Below, one piece after another: positions 59,681-64,000 of a stretch of DNA of 64,000 bases; the first letter of the stretch is position 1; each line of letters starts with the position of its first letter. The DNA lies in assembly GCF_000204055.1 (NCBI RefSeq), contig NW_006768808.1, positions 641,865 through 705,864 of the forward strand, in the 5' to 3' direction. The notes under the pieces were generated by a model that worked only from the letters and a program-made list of their open reading frames with translations, did not search any database and was not told the DNA's origin. Source of the DNA: Melampsora larici-populina 98AG31. Its lineage: Eukaryota > Basidiomycota > Pucciniomycetes > Pucciniales > Melampsoraceae. The position numbers and the translations under genes are program-made.

Positions 59681-60545
59681 TGTTCGGGACATGTCTTACT
59701 ATGTAGCATGGAACGATGATAAACCTGTTGTGCTGCCCACCCGTGTGATGCGTCCGGATATAAATTTGATTTTAAGTCCAATTGACAACGTGAAATTACA
59801 CACCCATTCTTATGCTTTATCACCACTCTCATCAAGAAATTTTTCACTCTCCTTCATTTTGGTTTTGACCTCTGATCTGCGGATATCATGTTATTCTGGA
59901 TCCAATTACAATTCCTGTCTAACTCTTGCTCCTCTTAGTGTAATGAAACTCTCATTCAAATTTCATAGTTTTCAGTATGTTGAGACCAGATATCTGGATC
60001 GCAGACAATGAGTCCGGTACATGCCATATATTTCATGCCGTTTACTTTACAGAATACCTATCTTGAACCTTTAGATGTTTTTTTTGACTTTATCTGACTT
60101 AGTTGTCCCTTGCGCCAGATAAGATTTTACATTGTAAGAGGAGATCTACACTGTCCTCATTCTCTGGGTAATATTGAGTTTCCTCATGGTTTATACTTAC
60201 ATGGTATTGAACGTCTGCGAGAAGTTCCAGAGGGATAAGCCTGGGGTGAGATATATGTAACTTGCCAATTTTGAAAGCTCAACAAGACGGACATTTCCCT
60301 ATAGTGAATCCTAAGTCTTTTTTTTTTGTTCGCATGTACTTTGATGGTATGTATCACAAGATCCATTCTGACTTACTTCATGCAGGTGTGTTTGTACTGT
60401 TGTATATTGTGTATTAATCTTGGCGTCAACGGTGTACGTGTAGAGATGTCGCGATCTTTTTCGTTGTCCGCTTCATGAGACCATAGACAACACCTACGAC
60501 ACACTGCATTTTTAAATCCATAAACACTTTGTCCGCAACTTAGAT
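59681..60545. other. Spacer between accessory gene and Helitron Rep
   Basis: No supported gene; AT/T-rich. Confidence 0.4.
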
Positions 60546-62979
60546 ATGAGTGTTCCTCCCGGCCCAGCGGCCATCACTGAACACGACAATACTGAATCAA
60601 AATTACTCGAACGATTTAAAGGAGCCCTTCCGCATAAACTGGGCCCAGCAAATATAACGTGTCAATACTGTTTTGCGTATAGGTGGTCGGAGGAAAGAAC
60701 CAAGGCTCATCAGAAATCGAACTCACGGATCTTTCAAAACTGTTGTAAGAAGGGCGATGTGACGCTCCCATTAGCTTATTTTGAGGAGGCTTTATTGCCG
60801 CAACCGTTGATGGATTTATACACTGGAACTGACACAGGTATGTGAGAGCTTATGCTGTGTGATGTTCTTAAATTGATGGTCGATTACAGTTGCACAGGAA
60901 TTCCAAACCAACATTGCGACATATAACAATTTAGTTTCGTTTGCTTCACTTGGGGCAAAAATAGACAATTCAGTGAACGGTCAAAAAGGGACTTATACCT
61001 TTCGTATAAATGGTCAACTAAACCATAACATAGGATCCTTGCTTCCCGTCGACGGGGAAGAGGCAGCCTTTGCTCAAATTTTTATCGTCGGGGATGGAGG
61101 CAAAGAAGAGGTATCATTACGAGAACGAAAATTAATCAACCCTAAGTACAAAAAACAAAAGAAAGTGAACAGACAAACTCTAAGACTGATCCAGGATATT
61201 ATCAACAAAGAAAATCCTTACGCGGTTTTCCTCAAGGGCGTGGCCGAGATCATAAATTCCGACAAAACTGCACGGGTCATCTTGAAATCGTTGCCACCAG
61301 GAAAACGAGAAATGAAGACTTACAACAAGCCCCGCCCCGAGGACGTTGCCGCTTTGATTCAGGGAAACGGGGAAGTGGAAAGGATGCCTCGAGATGTCTT
61401 ACTCCGACATAAGGATGGATTTCAAGACCACATTACGGACCTCAATTCTGGTTATATGGGGCTGAGATATCCGCTAATGCTGCCGTACGGGTCCCAACAA
61501 TGGGATGGGATGTACGAATCCCCGACAAAAGGGACAAACCCAGGTTGTAAGTAAATTAATCCCAGATTACGAATATTTCACCATGTTGATCACGTCGTCG
61601 ACATGTAGGTAAACGCGAAAACTATACAGTGTCCGACTTGCAATGGGCTGCGTGGTTGTTGTTTGAGAGGGAAGGTCGCTTTTCACCTTTCATCCACGGG
61701 CGTCGTTTAAGTCAACAATTCATCGTGGACTTATACGTCTGCGTAGAAGGGAATAATCTAAGGTGGATAAGAAACAATCAGAAAACGATTAAAGCTGAAT
61801 CATATCAAGGAGTCAAGGAAGCGTTCAATGATCCAGCTGGTACTACCGGTAGGTCAATTATTTTGCCGTCCTCATTTCATCCAGGTCCACGACATATGAG
61901 TGAGTTATATCACGATGGGATGGCTCTGGTGCGAGAATATGGAACCCCTTCATTGTTTATCACCATGACGACGAATCCAGATTGGGAAGAGATACAGACG
62001 GAGTTGAGATACGGCGAAACAGCTCAGGATAGGCCAGACATCGTAGCGAGAGTTTTTCATTTGAAATTATCTAAATTATGTGAAGAATTACTCAAGAATG
62101 AAAGACTCGGAGTAGTTATCTCGCACCTTATGGTTGTAGAATTTCAAAAACGAGGTCTACCGCATGCGCATATCTTATGCATTCTGGACGAAAAGACCAA
62201 ACCGAAATCTGCAACGGAAGTTGATGCTTTAGTTACCTGTGTCATTCCAGATGAAACGAAAGAACCACGGCTTTACAAATTAGTGACAACTCACATGCTG
62301 CATGGCCCATGTCAGAGGCAACCATGTTGGGTAGATGGGGCATGCAAAGCCAAGTTTCCGAAACAGTTTTGCGAAGAAACTACGATTTCTGATAGCGGAT
62401 TCTACAATTATCGACAACCAGACGACGGTAAAACTTTTAAGAACGGGCCTAACACATTTACAAATGCCAATGTAGTTTCATACAATCGATATCTGCTCAT
62501 GATGTTTGAATGTCATATAAATGTAGAGATTCCTTTAGGCACAAAACCAGTCAGGTATCTTTATAAGTATTTGACCAAAGGGCATGATAGGACACGTATC
62601 CAGATCAAAGTGAATGTAAGCCTCATAAGTTTGTTGCAAGTGATAGGAGACTGATAATTGGGTCTTGCTTAGAATCCGGACGGAACCAAGGTTGATTATA
62701 TTGACGAAATCGCAGAATTCGAAGAGTATCGGTACATCAGTGCACCAGAGTGTAAGTAGGGTGTTATTGCATTGTGAGGGTTTTATTGACGTTAATTATT
62801 TTTCTTCACAGGTGCCTATCGTTTGTTTCAATTCGCAATGAACAGTCAAGACCCATTTGTCGTTAGGTTGGCTCTTCACTTGCAAGACTCTCAACTGGTG
62901 TACTTTACGGATGAAGATGAACTGCAGTATTGTTTAAACGTTGGACCTCCCCCTAAATCAACATTAACTGAATTTTTAA
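60546..62979 (+). pseudogene. Helitron Rep (HUH) protein, truncated before the helicase
   Basis: Rolling-circle transposase of a Helitron. Exons 60546-60837, 60890-61546, 61609-62615, 62673-62751 and 62812 onward join in frame. An N-terminal Zn-finger-like part 'CQYCFAYRWSEER...CCKKG' comes first. The Helitron-like N domain ('HIGRRLSQQF'-type region) is followed by Rep motif 1 'FITMTTNPDW' (about 433-442), HUH motif 'GLPHAH' (His 502/504) and the two-Tyr motif 'YLYKYLTKGHDR' (about 633-644). The frame then runs into the 104-bp tandem array and stops at 63056. No Pif1-like SF1 helicase follows inside the window, so this copy is interrupted here; the rest may lie beyond 64000. The N-terminal part has no internal stop. 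Confidence 0.9.
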
Positions 62980-64000
62980 ATGAAATTCATTACACTACAC
63001 TAATAAAACAAATCAAACACGCTACAAACTTGAAATTCACTACACTACACTATTAAAATGAAAACACTACACAACACTCAAAAATGAAATTCATTACACT
63101 ACACTAATAAAACAAATCAAACACACTACAAACTTGAAATTCACTACACAACATCATTAAAATAAAAACACTACACAACACTCAAAAATGAAATTCACTA
63201 CACTACACTAACACTGTAAACATCATTCAACTTCCCCAATTTGGCAGAGGAAAATGATTAATAGTACAGTTTTTCATAAAAGAATCTAATACTGCATACC
63301 TGGGCCATTTCACCCACACTACATATGTGCAGCAAGCTAAGTCAATAGTTGTCTATCATGTACATACAGGTCTGCTCAGTTTTTTGCCCATCAGAATAAA
63401 TAAATCACATGTTATACCACATGTAACTTTTTCGACTTTGAAATTTTTTTCCCAAAAATTCACTACATATAATTCTGTAGCTGCTCAGGCAATATTGTTG
63501 AAGCTATGTCTTAGTAACAGAAAGTGTGTTACATGCAGTTGAGTTGATGAGATCACACCAAAACATTGAGTCAGTGTATGTAGTCAATCTTTTGGAAGCT
63601 TTTTTCAATCTGAAAGAAGTTACAGCATGTATTACATATGAATAACTTGTCCTGATGAGCAGATAACTGAGCAGAACTGTATGTACATGATAACCACATA
63701 TTCACTGAGCCTGCTACACATATGTAGTGTGGGTGTTATGGCTCAGGTGTGGAGTGATAGACCATTTGATGACAAATCATACTCCCAATCATTTTTCCCT
63801 GCCCACTGGGAACCCGAATAATGTCTGCAGTGTAATAAAACAAATCAAACACGCTACAAACTTGAAATTCACTACACTACACTATTAAAATGAAAACACT
63901 ACACAACACTCAAAAATGAAATTCATTACACTACACTAATAAAACAAATCAAACACGCTACACACTTGAAATTCACTACACAACATCATAAAATAAAACA
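62980..64000 (+). repeat. 104-bp tandem array
   Basis: Units start at 62980, 63084, 63188 and (after MITE copy B) 63916, with a spacing of exactly 104 bp once the MITE and one duplication are removed. Each unit starts 'atgaaattca(t/c)tacacta' and contains two half-units rich in 'actacactac'. The array breaks the Helitron Rep frame and runs off the right edge. Confidence 0.9.
63212..63832. mobile_element. CACTG-type MITE, copy B (3-bp TSD)
   Basis: 621 bp, related in inverted orientation to 31000-31622. Ends CACTGTAAACATCATTCAAC... and CACTGCAGACATTATTCGGG.... It is flanked by TAA at 63209-63211 and 63833-63835. It sits inside the third unit of the 104-bp array, and its removal restores the exact array period. 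Confidence 0.9.

Noticed and set aside
62980..64000. CRISPR-like array
   Set aside because: The units are contiguous 104-bp tandem repeats without unique spacers, in a eukaryotic genome.

Overview
The window looks like a piece of a rust fungus genome (Pucciniales, Puccinia-like). This is inferred from short, frequent GT-AG introns (about 50-120 bp), conserved fungal mitochondrial and lipid genes split into many small exons, and very large amounts of transposon sequence. It is not bacterial: there are no operons, ribosome binding sites or CRISPR arrays. Positions 20555-20698 are an assembly gap.

Region 1 (1-12.7 kb) is a conventional gene island. It holds the 5' part of LTN1 (ribosome quality-control E3 ligase, minus), YME1 (i-AAA protease, minus, 12 exons), QCR7 (complex III subunit, plus, 3 exons), an SCT1/GPT2-type glycerol-3-phosphate acyltransferase (plus, 8 exons) and PAM17 (TIM23 import motor, minus, 3 exons). 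Three of the five act in mitochondria. The four complete models were rebuilt with every splice phase closing.

Region 2 (13-33 kb) is accessory DNA. A foldback MITE is followed by an 18.4 kb tract bounded by a 21-bp perfect inverted repeat. Inside are a decayed large transposase gene, copia fragments, an intact divergent pair of unrecognised genes (a 165-aa SAM-like protein and a 528-aa protein), and a MULE transposase/OTU-protease polyprotein gene broken by two TGA codons and a MITE.

Region 3 (33.2-42.3 kb) is a three-level nest. A hAT element (minus) is interrupted by a second hAT element (plus), which is interrupted by a small MITE. All three have termini CAA...TTG and the same 7-bp target-site duplication (TSD) pattern; two free-standing MITEs at 13.0 and 51.0 kb share it.

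Region 4 (42-55.5 kb) is decayed repeat DNA: a Tnp2/CACTA-like fragment, CACTAG termini, a heavily broken gene, a MULE-type foldback MITE with a 9-bp TSD, and two weakly supported rust genes.

Region 5 (55.6-64 kb) is Helitron territory. A pyrimidine-rich tract with repeated TGCTTT precedes an intact 311-aa accessory gene and a Helitron Rep gene. The Rep gene is cut off before any helicase domain by a 104-bp tandem array, which itself carries a CACTG-type MITE related to the one in the MULE gene.
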